Positions 40,049-51,972 of a stretch of 64,000 bases of DNA are shown piece after piece. The notes beneath the pieces were generated by a model. That model saw only the letters and a list, made by a program, of their open reading frames with translations. It searched no databases and was not told where the DNA came from. The stretch comes from Spongospora subterranea f. sp. subterranea (lineage: Eukaryota; Endomyxa: Phytomyxea; Phytomyxea; Plasmodiophorida): assembly GCA_049724395.1 (NCBI GenBank), contig JAUGWO010000269.1:30196-94195 (forward strand), read 5' to 3'. The stretch's first letter is position 1; every line of letters begins with the position of its first letter. Both the position numbers and the translations under genes were made by a program.

Positions 40049-40792
40049 ATCGAATTTGGCGAAATATGCCAGGACTCGTTCGGCAGGGTTCTTTATCGTC
40101 AGACTCATTACGATTTGTTTCTTTATCGCTTCGTCAATGTCCTGGGGACATAGCTTGTTAGTCTGCTCTTGGAGATCTTTGAGATATTCGTCCAGATCTG
40201 TATCCGTTATCTCATTATTGGGCTTCTTAAGTACGCATTTTGCAATGGCTTTGAGCTTGCTAAGATCGAAGCAGCGTTTCAAGGATACAGCATTTACGTC
40301 GTCCCGTGAATCTCCTTTCTCTCCTTTATTAGCGAAAGATAAACTTCCCGTTCTCGGCGGAATACAGCAATCGATTTGGAATCAAACTGTTTCAAAACTG
40401 GTGGCTGTAGCGGGAAAAATAGCGGTGTACGACCTGATGTAATATGTTGGTTGATAGTTGATGCCTGGTCATCTGGTCCTGGCGTTTTTGAGCTTCTGGT
40501 TTGCATTGAAATTTGCGACGGTTATCGCGGTGCGTGTTCGTCCGTTGATTTGAGTTGGTTCATTTAGTTCGTCTGGCGGTACGTCCGCAGCCCGTGGGGG
40601 TCCGTCCGCGTCTCGGCGCCGATAGCTCCCCTTCTTCTTCTCCACAGGCGCCGCAACGATGGGAGCCAACTCACGAGTCGCCTCGGCGGTGAGATCCAAC
40701 AGAGCCTGTTCCTGCCCGGGACACAAGGTCAGGATCGCTGAAAAGAATTTTGGTACAGTTAATGCGATCGTTAGTACCAAAGATTTTGTACA
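40049..40792 (-). mobile_element. Ty3/Gypsy fossil, 5' end (LTR edge and gag)
   Basis: On the minus strand, a terminal sequence beginning tgtacaaaatctttggtact (from 40792) is followed by a gag-like region. The same terminal sequence occurs at 45845 next to Gypsy pol, so both belong to one family, but they lie in opposite orientation. Fragmentary, with a few breaks. Confidence 0.65.
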
Positions 40793-40923
40793 AGCTCACC
40801 TATCACTGGAAATCAAACCAATACCTATGCCCGAGTCGATTTGGCTTAGCTGACCAGGGTGTTTATAGTATTTCATTTTCTTTAGTAACTTAATAAGAAA
40901 AAAATACTTGACAAAAATAAAAT

Positions 40924-40996
40924 AGCCTACGGCGGGGCTCGAACCCGCAGCCTTGGGATTAAGAGTCCCACGCTCTACCGATTGAGCTACGCGGGC
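40924..40996 (-). tRNA. tRNA-Lys(CUU)
   Basis: The 73-nt reverse complement folds as a cloverleaf: acceptor GCCCGCG paired with CGTAGGC (one C-A mismatch and one G-U), D-arm GCTCAATCGGTAGAGC, anticodon arm TGGGACTCTTAATCCCA with loop CTCTTAA (anticodon CUU), and T-arm GCGGGTTCGAGCCCCGC. A and B box promoter sequences are intact. It is identical in sequence to the gene at 42735-42807. Confidence 0.95.
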
Positions 40997-41179
40997 CATT
41001 CATGTTCAGAAAACCAAAGTTATTGACTAATTTTGTGGTTCGTACCCTGAGCATCAACATCTGTACGGTAAACTCCGGAGAGCTACTGTAGTCCCCCTCA
41101 ATGTACATACGCGACCTCTCTTTTGTATAAGGGGGGGCCGGCTATACGGGAACTTCAACCACATTTGTTTTGGCGCCAA

Positions 41180-42470
41180 ATTTGATGCGGGCGTTACAAC
41201 CCTCTGCTCATTGTGATTCCAACGGTACAAATATTTACCAAAATGAAGCGTTACTTCCCATGAAAGATCAAGGAACACATTATCAGCGAGGCGTATTCCA
41301 GAGAAGGTCTTATAAAGTCAACTGCCAGGAAGTACAATGTCTCGCCAGCACAGATACGTCGATGGCGAAATCAAAAGGCTAGCCTGACAACCGACATCCA
41401 AGATATTTCCCACCTCAAGACTCTTAACAATGGGCGTGCTCCAACAAACGTTGAATGCTACTCAGTTGAATACTTTTATGACAGACATACGAGAGCGAGA
41501 TCGTTTGATAACGGTTGGAATGCTATGTCGCGAACTGAAAAGGTTATCACCTGATGACCCTGCCACTATGGACGTTCTTCGAAAGCGAATATATAGATTT
41601 TTGGCTAAAGAGAAGTTTGTCCAACGTCGTGCCACACATGTTGCGCAAAATACTCGATACAGGCAAGACCGCATCAACCAATTTGTTGATTACGTCAAAG
41701 AGCAAGTAAAACGGTCGAAACTTGATCCGGATTGTGTCGTTAATATTGACGAAACTAATGTGGATTTTGATTTGAATGGGAATATTACTTTAGCTCCGAA
41801 AGGTTCTCGAACAGTGAGCGTACGAACGACAGGTTCTTCACAGCGTGTCACTGCGTTGCTCGGCGTGACGATGTCCGGTATCAAGCTCAAGCCATTTCTA
41901 ATTTTCAAGGGCAAACCTGGCGCACGAATAATGAGAGAGTTCACGCAAATGAACTATCCCTCATCCATCGTCTGCACTGTTCAAGAGAGCGCCTGGATTG
42001 ACCAGAGCACATTCTCGCGATGGATTGACAAAATTTGGAAACCGTTTTGTGAAAACAAAAAATCGACTTATCTGATCATGGACCAGTGCAAGGTACACTT
42101 GATGAATTCTGTAGTGACCAACTCCAATCCTGTGGGACGGACGTTGAATTCATTTTGGCTGGGTACACAGCAAGGTTACAAGTCTTGGATGTTGGTGTAA
42201 ACAAACCATTCAAAGACTATTTTAAGGAACGAGTACGAGGTTTTCATGTTGAACAATAGCGAAAGCAAGGACCGTCTCCAACGGTTCCTTCTGAAGTGCA
42301 AAGTATGGTATGCTTAAAGAGAACAAGCATTTCTGATTCTAAATATTCACCACACACTCTGTGTGACTCACAAGAACGCCCATTGGAAGCGTCGTGCAGC
42401 ACAACGATTTCCCCATCGCCAACATCAGTCCATTTCTGTGGAAAAATGTAAGCCCGTGAAAAAATGTGCA
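41180..42470 (+). mobile_element. pogo-like (DDE_1) DNA transposon, decayed
   Basis: The transposase begins near 41243. A psq-type helix-turn-helix is visible at 41264-41380 (SREGLIKSTARKYNVSPAQI), after an early stop at 41261. A frame change near 41420 leads to the main 256-codon frame 41430-42200: LRKRIYRFLAKEKFVQRRAT, first Asp in VVNIDETNVDF (about 41745), LGVTMSGIKLKPFLIFKG, and second Asp in YLIMDQCKVH (about 42080). A further change near 42110-42170 leads to the third block LDVGVNKPFKDYF (about 42190-42225). So the DDD triad can be recognised but the gene is broken at about four places. G-rich, same-orientation segments ggggggcc-N-ggctatacggg (41127) and ggggggccaggtatacgggg (42475) flank it; proper inverted repeats were not found. 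Confidence 0.75.
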
Positions 42471-42734
42471 TCAAGGGGGGCCAGGTATACGGGGGGGGGG
42501 GGGGGCCAAATCAGCAGGTAATATTACCACATTAGCGGCTCAAGAACAGATGGTGCTAAAAATATATTAGAGGCAAACGATTGACGAATTCGAATTTAGG
42601 TCTGCATACAGTATTTACGACATATTGATACAGTGCGATTGCCGTTTATTCACGTTGCAATGTGTGCGTACTGCGTTGTCTATGACGGGATTACTTAGAC
42701 TTGGTGAACGAATTATTAGACTTGGCAAAACATA

Positions 42735-42807
42735 AGCCTACGGCGGGGCTCGAACCCGCAGCCTTGGGATTAAGAGTCCCACGCTCTACCGATTGAGCTA
42801 CGCGGGC
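42735..42807 (-). tRNA. tRNA-Lys(CUU), second copy
   Basis: Identical over 73 nt to 40924-40996, with the same CTCTTAA anticodon loop and intact internal promoter. Flanks are unrelated to those of the first copy, so this is a dispersed gene copy and not a segmental duplication. Its 5' end lies 11 bp from a Copia LTR start at 42819. Confidence 0.95.
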
Positions 42808-42818
42808 CTTTTACGCAT

Positions 42819-43140
42819 TGTTGACGTGGGTCACTAAATCATCGTGAATCTCCATCCTTCTCTATTGAGTCAATAAAACCACTCTTCTAAAATACTCATT
42901 ATCGTTACAACTTAATCATATACCACTACCGCTTATTAGATTAAGAGTCCCAGCACTGGAAGAGCTTGCATCCCACAGACTGAACCAAAGCTGGACAATA
43001 GTCGATTTACCCGCCAACGACGAAGCAAATTCAGTCACGATGGATATTCACAAAAAAGCGAACTCCCAATGGCGACGAACGCCACAAAGCACGCCTCGTA
43101 GCAAAAGGTTATACACAAAGATACGGTATCGATTGCTCAC
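42819..43140 (+). mobile_element. Copia fossil: 5' LTR, primer-binding site and internal fragment
   Basis: A 124-bp LTR segment (tgttgacgtg to cgcttatta) matches, in reverse complement, the 3' LTR at 37560-37690. It is followed at 42944-42957 by attaagagtccca, complementary to the anticodon stem-loop of tRNA-Lys(CUU), which is the expected place for a primer-binding site. Next comes a short RT-region fragment of the same family (42958-43140). The internal part is largely deleted. Confidence 0.75.
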
Positions 43141-43440
43141 TGATATGGCGATGATGATGCGGAGGGAAACACCTGTTAATACCGATGAGTAGGTGTCATG
43201 ATAATCGATACCGTATCTTTGTGTATAGCCGTTTGCTACGAGGCGTGCTTTGTGGCGTTCGTCGCCATTTTTTGTGAATTATCCATCGTGACTGAATTTG
43301 CTTCGCGTTGGCGGGTAAATCGACTATTGTCCAGCTTTGGTTCAGTCTGCGGGATGCAAGCTCTTCCAGTGCTGCTTGATGCCATTGATCAGCGTCGGGT
43401 AATGTCATTGCTTGCTCATAGTTCTTAGGGTATGCGGCAG
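43141..43440 (-). mobile_element. Copia fragment, inverted relative to its neighbour
   Basis: It covers the integrase-RT boundary region of the same Copia family as 38970-39250, in minus orientation, and forms a head-to-head inverted pair with 42958-43140. It is truncated by Gypsy sequence at about 43440. Confidence 0.8.
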
Positions 43441-45910
43441 AGAGTTCTGCAGAACTCACTATACGTCTGCGCTCTGTTATGGCTCGATGATGTTCTGGGT
43501 TATGCCACGAAGGATTCTGCCTTGGACCATATGACGGTGCTGAAAAAACTCCTCCAGGCGATGGCGACGGCTGGAATCAAATGTAATCCAGATAGGTGCA
43601 ACCTTTATACGAATGTCGCGAAGTGGACAGGACACAGTATAACTCCACAAGGTGTCGCGTACGACGACTCTTTCATTCAAGGTCTTGTTCACATGACACC
43701 CCCAAAGCGAGCTGATGAACTTCAACAATTTCTATGCACCTTGAACTGGATCCGGCGTAACGTTCCCAACTTCGCTCAACTCATCCATCCACTTCAGAAG
43801 CTGTTATTAGCCGCAACCCGTGTTGCCAAAAAGTTGCAAGAAATCAGCACTACGACGAGTTCTTCTGAGCGATCTTGGATGGGGAACGACTCATGTTGAG
43901 AATTTTTCAAACCATTAGGGATCATTTTTCAAATCTGATACGTCTCGCACATCCGAAAGACGATTGGCTAGCTTGTCTGTTCCCAGACGCATCCCAAGAA
44001 TGTTGGTCAGCAGTACTCACTCAAATCCCACCAGCCGACTGCGATCTACCAGTAGCGGAACAACGACATGAGCTTTTAGCCTGTATTTCTGGCACCTTCC
44101 GAGCAAACAGCCTCCGCTGGGCCATTATAGAGAAAGAAGGTTATCCTATAATTGAAGGGATATTTCGCCTTCGACATTTCCTTATTCGTTCAACGCCTAT
44201 CCGAATTTTTACCGATCACCGTAATCTGATGTATATTTTCAACGCAACAAATCGCAGCGCCAATCTTGCTCGACACACAGCTGAACATACCTTACATTAT
44301 TGAACATATTGAAGGAGAACAGAACGTCTGGGCCGACCTTTTCACTCGATGGGGAGCACCGTGTCCAATCAGTGCCCAGATGAAATCATTGCAAGCATCT
44401 GTTCTAGTTCAACCACGTTCTGCTGATTTTGTCTGGCCTTCCCTGGATCAAATTGTAGCAGCTCAGCTTTCAAATCTTGCTGAACAGTCCATCAACAAGG
44501 AGTCATCTATCATTGCTGACGAAAAGGAAATCAAATTCAATGAAACTGATGGTTTATGGAAGACCATTGCTAATGATCGAATTTGGATCTCAATTCAGCC
44601 GGGCTGTAACCTCGCTTTGCGCATCGTCGTCATCGCCCACAGTGGCCTTGCAGGTCATCAGTCGAAGGAGAGAACACTCCGGTCTATTAATTCTAGTTTT
44701 CGGTAGAAGGGAATGACAGAGTATATTGTAGGCATTGTCGAAAAATGCCTTCACTGCGTTCGCCTACTAGGGAATGTGGTTCCACGTCCGTTTGGGCATG
44801 CAATTCATGCGACCAGACCCAATCAAGTAGGAGTAATTCATTATGATTTTTTATTCATCGCAAAACCACCCAGGAAATCATCACACAACTTTGTTTATGT
44901 TCTCGTTATCAAAGACGACTTGAGTCAGTCCATTGAGTTAATTCCTGGCGAATTTGCCGACCACTTTGCAACAGTCAATTTGACTAATTTAAAAGGTTTG
45001 GCACCGTGTTCACACATGTATCTGACCAGGGTTCCCACTTCAAGAACCAAGTGGTAGCAGAACTATGCTCTCGCCTTCATATTAACCATCATTTTACTAC
45101 TGCATATTCTCCATGGGCGAATGGAACCGTTGAAGTCGTGAACAAGCTTTTACTTCATGTTCTTCGTGCGCGCATATCTGAATTCCGATTGTCATTTCAT
45201 GATTTGCCCTACTCCTATTAGTCAACGTGGCTCTAAATCATCGCGTACGAACTCATATTGGTTTCACTCCAGTCACTATAATGACCGGCTCCAACCCTCA
45301 ACGTTAATCTCCACTATCTTTATCGAACCTCTTAACCAGATCGTGGATATCCCATTGACATTTCAAGCAGTTCATGAGCCGCAGCGTGCGATATCATTCA
45401 CCGTCAAGTCGTCAGTAAATTGACTCGTCAACGTGGTCAGTCGCACACATCTCGGGCTAAACAGCGAAACGTCGTCCCCGTAAACTTCGAAATAGGAGAT
45501 TACGTCTTAGTTATCAGGTGAAAGATCTTATTTCATCCCATATTACAGATGTGCATGCTTGTCGTCTAAAAATATATGATGACTCACACCTAAATATAAC
45601 GCAGGCCATCTATGAACAAATTGCCCATGATGGGCATGGACATTTCGTGAAGAGCCTGAGCGACATCCGCCAAAACCTCGTATCGGGCGATGTTGAATTC
45701 AAAGTACAGTGGGCCGGATTTGATGAGCAGGATACAACCAGGGAGTCACTCAAAAAAGATGTACCCATCCAGCTTTAACAGTTTCTACTGAAACGGTCCG
45801 ACCCGATATCACTATCTTGCTTACAAGATTTTTGAAAGGGGGAATGTACAGAATCTTTGGTACTAACGATCGCATTAACTGTACCAAAATTTTTATCAAC
45901 GATCCTGACC
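43441..45910 (+). mobile_element. Ty3/Gypsy chromodomain retrotransposon fossil (3' half)
   Basis: The order is reverse transcriptase C-terminal part (43440-43800), RNase H (about 43900-44300), integrase zinc-binding and catalytic regions (44600-45200), a C-terminal integrase tail with a chromodomain-like end (about 45650-45778), and an LTR start (tgtacagaatctttggtact, 45845). This is a chromovirus-type layout. The coding region has several breaks, so it is inactive; no second LTR is available to date it. Confidence 0.85.
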
Positions 45911-47979
45911 TTTTGTAATCTATCTCCGATCTAAAATAAACAGCACTTAGGTTCTCTGAGTCAACCAACGCTTGCGGAACCTGCATAGAGCTATACAGAA
46001 TGAAATATCGTGAACTGCAATGTTAAATCGTCAAAATCTCCCAAGTAGTACAATCGTCAAAGGGTGTGATTTGGTCTCTGCGGGTTTGAGCGTCTGCTCT
46101 TTGCGTTTTCGCAAATTGTCAGCTTTACCACCAATACCATTGTGAGCAGCCAGTTCGGGGCATTTTACAAAATGATAGTACTGTTTTTGGGGTACTACAA
46201 GATTCCCATTCGCTACAAAATGATCCCATTCAGCGCGAGAAATCGTTGGTTGTATCAACCAACGCACATCGATCGCAACAGAGTGCCCACGTTCCTTGCG
46301 GTCTGGTTGCACACATAATTCGTTGGGATTTGCGGAACACGATTTTGTGTCTTTGCGAAAGTTCTAATCCGCTCGGTATGGCCTAAATGCATCACTGCCA
46401 TTTCCGTTTTCCAATCCTTTCGTCGTTTCTGTGATTTTCCTTTCTACTTATCAAATCTTCCTAATCATCACATACCAAAACGCATTGAGTTGACATTGCT
46501 TTGACCGACGTACAGTACTGCTTCACGCAAGTGTTTTCTGCAATGCTGGGGTTTTGTGCCTGATGCCTTAGCCGCGATATAAATGTGGAACACGGTGCTC
46601 TTAACATATCCTGCTGCTCCGGAAACTCAAGCTAGCAATTCTTCGCCTTCAGACATCGTCATTACAGCGGCGTGTAAAGCACCCCTTTTACTCGTGAAAA
46701 CTCGAATTATTGTTTTATCTTTCATCAATCTGGTTCTACGGCAATCGTATCGCTCTTTAAAAGTCAGTACAGGAAATCGCCGGGCGCGGTCGGCAATTTT
46801 CGGAGTTGGCGCCAACCCAAACGTAGGGCGACGAGGTATTGTCTGTCTTACCTATTTTCAGAGCATACATGGCACGGCGGTCAATGGGGATGGGGTTTAC
46901 GTCTGTGGGCCTTCCAATGTTGATCATGACGGTTGCTGGGTAATCTTGCGCCCTCCCTCCTAATTTGGAATTCAATCAGAATGGTCCTGGTCAGGACTTC
47001 GGTTCTGGCAGCTTTTTTGGACGATCGAATGAAGGCACGAACCCGATCAAAGACGACGCTTGAGCAAGACGATCATGACAGAAAATTAGAGCAAGAATTG
47101 CTGGTTAGTAGTTGGTCTGACAAAATGCCGGTTTTTGACAAATAGAAAATTGACAAAAGAAACTTGTAGGATTTGCAGATAAGATTGTCCAGTAATTCTA
47201 ATGATCTTTACGAGATCAAACGCATCGCGAGACCTGATGACGAGACGGTTGAATAAGGCGCGCCTGATTTTCCGGGAGAGTTTTCACCATTGGGACACCC
47301 ATTCTGAGTCGACGCTAATTCGATGGGTCAGGGAACATTCTGCAGTTTCTTCACTGCTGTACGATTTTCTGGAAATAAACAGTCAATGTGAACAAGTTCA
47401 CAAGCCATCACAATATAGGAGGGTTTGTTTGTGCTAAAATGAGAGTTAAACAAGGCTGCTTGGCTCTCCTCTTAATATGCTAATCAAAGGTATCTCCTAA
47501 GTCGTCACTATCTGTATGGCGATCAAGTTGATTCCCAAAATTTGTTGACTGGTGGATGCAGCGTTTTATCATCAGTTGCTTTTTTTGAAATATACGTGAT
47601 TGTGTAGTTCGAAGTCGCATTCGTATTGTGGAAAGTGGATAATTGTGTGCCGACAGTACTGGCATGCGAATATCAGTTTGAATTTATTTGCAAAACCGTT
47701 GGTGTCGTTTTCTTTCTCATTCGAAAGAGGAGGAAGGTGCTTCATCAGGTGTTTTTCTGAGGGTTTCAACTTTTTGGTACTGAGATTGCATCAGGCATTT
47801 CATTGATTCACCAAATTGCTTGTCGTCTGATTTACTTGGGAAAGTCTTTCGATTGCTGGAGACTATTGCGGCTTCGGAACCAACGTCTTCTGAAGTTATT
47901 ACTCCCGTTGTTTTTGTTAACTGCCAATCGGAGATCATTTCGTAAACTTTAAGTTCGTTACCACAATCTCTGGTTGTCA
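45911..47979. other. region of unrecognised ORF scraps
   Basis: The longest frames are 46031-46312 (-, 93 aa, containing ISRAEWDHFVANGNLVVPQ), 46583-46963 (+) and the overlapping minus frames 46627-46975 with RPTDVNPIPIDRRAMYALKI. The first looks like a transposon-derived fragment by position and composition, but I cannot name a family. No RNA gene seen. Confidence 0.35.
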
Positions 47980-48885
47980 AGTGTCAAGCATTGTTAATTG
48001 ATGAAGCCATCAAACCTGACGAACAGTACTCAGTTGCATTGGAAGGCTATGGTAGCAGGTTAGGCATTATTGTCATTAATGGTATGGTTTTGACCAATCC
48101 AACTTAGTCAACTCGTACAAACAAGGTTCGATATTTACTCATGACAAAGAACTCTCGCTTTGGCCTACGATTTTTTAACCTAGGTACAAGAGGGCATCTT
48201 CATTGCCCCAGAGCAAGACCCCGTTCCATTTGATTTGTTTTGATACTGTTGTAGATCTCGTGCAGCATGCACTGATCAACAACGCCTTGAAACGCTAATT
48301 TCTTCCACGAATGACTTCAAGGATAATTTTGGAGCATTTGGTTGGGACCGCGTTGCTTAGCGATGATATAATCCATTCATGGCTTTTGCCGCAATTCCGC
48401 TGCATCGTGAACAGTCCATATCGGTTCTGGATTCGGCATTACTGCAGATATGTGGGAAACATATCGTGAACCGACATCGGGCCGATGCTGCACACTTCAC
48501 GCCTCAACGGCAAATGTATGTAATACCCATCAATGTAAGACGTCGTTGCGTGGTTCCTTTGTCATCCACTTTTAAGTCTTGTAATATAGCTTGACAATGC
48601 ACACTGGGTTGGATGTGTCGACAGGCTTTAGTGTACGACCCTTTAAGTCTTAAAAGAAACCTCAGTCGCACAGCCAAGATATTCGACCGCTTTTTGAGGC
48701 ATTTTTTCTCAGAGATCGACCGCGTGGTCGTCGAAGGTTTGGCAAATCCGCAAAGGATACTTCAAGTTGTGGGAGCGTATGTCTTGATGTGGTTCAGGAG
48801 TCTCTCGACTGGCAATACATTTGAATTTAGCTCGAAACACATTCCTTTAATTAGATTGTGGATGATTCGTGAGCTGTACTGTTAA
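47980..48885 (+). pseudogene. Ulp1-like (C48) cysteine peptidase remnant
   Basis: C48 peptidases process SUMO or related modifiers. The pieces appear in family order: LLSDDIIHSWLLP (about 48357; the family pattern is W-L-x-D-x-x-I-x-x-Y/W-L), VIPIN joined across a 55-bp gt-ag intron (48535-48589) to LDNAHWVGCVD with the catalytic His, VYDPLSL (about 48632), and DTSSCGSVCLDVV (about 48760) with the catalytic Cys-Gly. Three or more frame changes separate these, so it is a pseudogene. Ulp1-like genes are carried by some MULE transposons in plants, and a MULE tail lies 0.5 kb downstream on the same strand. Confidence 0.55.
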
Positions 48886-48923
48886 ATGCATGCTATATAC
48901 TAGTACTCATGATTCAAATTTTT

Positions 48924-49200
48924 TGGATTTGTCGCAGTAGAAATGTAATAAAAAACGGAACGTCCCCATTAAACTTGATTAGGCTTTGTTATCACAACAG
49001 GACATAGAGAATCATGCATATAGAACCTATTTAACAGAACAAATCTCGAATCATCCACAGTCTGATAGATGGGATGTGTTCGGGTCCCGAAATCAACGGT
49101 ACAGCCAGCACAGTTACGACTCCAGGATTTGTCGCAGTAGAACTGTAGATCGAACGTCCCCCATCAAACTTGATTAGGCTTAACAGGACATAGATTCACG
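48924..49200. repeat. direct repeat of about 75 bp
   Basis: ggatttgtcgcagtagaa, then aacgtccccattaaacttga and aacaggacatag, occur at 48927-49003 and again at 49124-49190. The spacer is about 120 bp. Confidence 0.75.
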
Positions 49201-49379
49201 TTATTCCTAATGTTGGCCAATTGGCAACCAAGAAGGCGACTTGGGATGCGATATCAGGATCTTCATCAACGAATGTGCTGTGTTACTTAGTGTATCCATG
49301 AGCGGGCTCATATGTTATCTACAGTGGAAATCATTACGGACAGACTGGATTCTGTCTGCCAGAAGGGTGCACTGTAGCA

Positions 49380-49519
49380 AGGTTGCGCACAGTTGTTCCA
49401 CTATGTAAAAGAACAAAGTCCAATGATACAGCGCGTTCTGGCGGAGGTATCGCAGCTCAGACGGGAATATCATTGACTTCATGGCGGCAAATGCGATGCA
49501 GTTACACAATAAATGTAAA
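49380..49519 (+). mobile_element. MULE C-terminal remnant, second copy
   Basis: The plus strand reads SPMIQRVLAEVSQ and, after one frame change, DFMAANAMQLHNK followed by a stop. This matches the C-terminus of the minus-strand MULE (PLIQRFMTEVPQ, then FMAANALLHNE). The two copies therefore lie tail to tail, 90 bp apart. Confidence 0.7.
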
Positions 49520-49605
49520 TAATCGCCCCTGACACTGCACCTTCCGCATCAAGAAAAACGATTTGCACAGGAAAATCAAATGTTTAATTGATTTGTAAAA
49601 TGTAT

Positions 49606-51950
49606 TTATTCATTGTGTAACAATGCATTCGCAGCCATGAACACAATAATGTCCTCGTCAGAACTGCGATCTGCTTTGGTTTGTGGAACCTCCGTCATAA
49701 AGCGCTGTATCAGTGGAATATTGTTCGATTCTGAGCAGGTGTCATCGGACGAACAGTCTGCGACGACTTCCACAATGTGTGCGGTCTTAATTAATTGCTG
49801 CACCGGTTTTACCCAAAAAGGACACCGGCCACCTGAACGGTGATCCTTGGCGGTCAATCCGTGCTCTTTACAGGTTTTGCAGTGTCTTGCCTTGTTGGTT
49901 GAATGCCGAGTTTGTAGAGCTGACCGATTTACGAGTTTGTCGTTCGAACGCCGCCCGCGCTTCTTGACACTTTTGGCAATCGGCGCTCGAATACTGGCAA
50001 AACCAGACGGCACCGCTTCGACAGATGATTCGACTGGCACTGGTACTTTTCGAGGCGATACATAGAGCGTTGAAGGCCATCATTGTCCGTTTGAATGCAG
50101 CGACACTGGTCTGCCCGACTTGAACGACTTCCTTGGCGGCTTGCATAAAATGGTGGTAATGGAAGTCCAACTCGGGCACTGTGATTTGGGCATATGCGTC
50201 ATCGTAGACAGACGGCACAACTGCCGACGTGCCTACATTGAAGATGGCGTTAGTCAGAGGCGATATGTTCGGGTTGACGCGGCAGTATGCAATTTGCCAT
50301 AACGGGTGTTGATCAAGACGCCATCGGGGAGTCAGATACCTGACATCCATGGGATCGACAGAGCATACGGCAGCTATGTGTCGACATGGGATTCGACAAC
50401 ACGCAAAGTCAGGACACGAACATGACGGGACGACATCCATCGTCTTCATTAGGACACGGTGAGTGGTGGCCACATTGTCGGCAGAAGATACAGTGGAAAC
50501 AACGTCCCATACACCTTCGTGTTCATCAATTGGAGTGCTGCAGTAGCGGAATTGCTGACCCCATAATTCAATAAAAAACGATGGCGTCAATGTGAACATG
50601 GAACATACCTGCATGAGTTGCGGTTGCCATATGTTATGCACAAACTCGCTCCAGAGCCGATTTTTTTCAATGAGCTTAATAATCAGCTAACGATTGCTCC
50701 TCCTGCAGCTCTACTTGGTTCAAACACCACTCTAAAGCTGGAATAAGCTGTATTTTCGAAGCTCGGCTTTCTTGCTGCCACTCCCTTTCTAACGAGAATT
50801 CGTGCCCTCGCCACGCTGCGTTGACTTACAGGCCGCCGTGAAGAACCAGATCGTATGAGTACGACAAACCAGTCTCTGGTCCGAGTCTAAGGCTGTCATG
50901 AACTTCTTTGCAGCAGCAACATGAGCGTATTGCTGGTTGCATAAATGCAAATGAGCAGATAAGTTCTCGGGCGATTGAAAATTCTTGAATATGGCACTAA
51001 ACATATCGGCTTCGACCGCTGCAGAAACAGTGCCAAGTCCAGCCTTGCTCGAGAAGATGAGAGATTGTGATAGTGCTTGGTGCACAGCAAGTGGGTGACA
51101 TGAAGCGCATCCGCGACCAGATGATAAGCCGGGTCATCGTCGGTCATCAAAACAACCCCATCGTTGGTGCAGAGTCCAAGATAACGCATCCTTGGATTAT
51201 ATGATCGGACTGCTCAGAACGATACTGTGAATAACTGTGCATGATAGATTTTCCCAGGGAATCAACCAGCGTGTTGAACATTCCAATGAGGTCGTACTTA
51301 TGGACGCCGTGGGTGCCATCGTTAATGACGAAGTCGCCAAACCGTTCAGCATACGATTTCATGGAAGGTTTTATGACGAATACGTCCGTAATGCGTGAAT
51401 CGGATCCGAGAACGAACTGAAATACACTGCCTGATTGACAAATCTGCTCTCCCTTTTCCATGAATAAAGCCATGCAATCTCCATCTTCTCCAAAGCGTGC
51501 ATCGTGCCTTTTTTCAGTAATCGTGCAAGAAGTTCACCGTCGTAATCCCGATCTGGATACTTCAACTGCATGATATCGCGAGTTTTGGTCACGCCCAGCA
51601 TAGCCGGGCCAAATTTCATGGCGTATGTTACCTCCTCGGCATTCATCTCCTTCTCGAACGATATGAGACGTCTGGAAGATGCCCGAATTGAGTCAAGATT
51701 TAACAGGTGAGAATGCACAGCCGTTGTACGAGCCGGTTCGATGACGTAGACTTTGTTGATTACATCGGTATGAAACTGGACTGACCAGACGCAAGGAGAT
51801 TTGCGGTGCGGTTTCGCACCTTCTGGTGTGACACAATCTATACCGTGTTTTTTATTAATGATACAGTACGTATTCAGTACAATAATTGATGACTTGAAGG
51901 TGATCGCAACGGTATTTGAGTGTGACTCTTCGCTTCCTAAGTCGTTTTTT
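49606..51950 (-). mobile_element. Mutator-like (MULE) transposon, decayed
   Basis: Reading leftward on the minus strand: N-terminal region (about 51950-51430; ENAEEVTYAMKFGP-like), the MULE catalytic domain with its first Asp in FGDFVINDGTHGVHKYD (about 51300), second Asp in VLMTDDDPAYHLVADALH (about 51140) followed by a CTKHY helix, a C-terminal helical part (51085-50789), then a SWIM zinc finger CSCPDFACCRIPCRH (about 50375-50425) in the frame 50641-49868. The last frame, 50040-49606, has a basic RRGRRSNDK-like segment, a CxxC...HxxxxC knuckle and the stop. At least four frame changes and a gap at 50642-50788 make it inactive. Terminal inverted repeats were not identified. Confidence 0.8.
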
Positions 51951-51972
51951 TCGCATTCGTCATTGAGGTTCC

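Noticed and set aside
41127-42500. G-rich segments as terminal inverted repeats of the pogo-like element
   Set aside because: The two ggggggcc...tatacggg segments are in the same orientation, not inverted.
40924-42807. Segmental duplication containing both tRNA-Lys genes
   Set aside because: Identity ends exactly at the tRNA boundaries, so these are dispersed gene copies.
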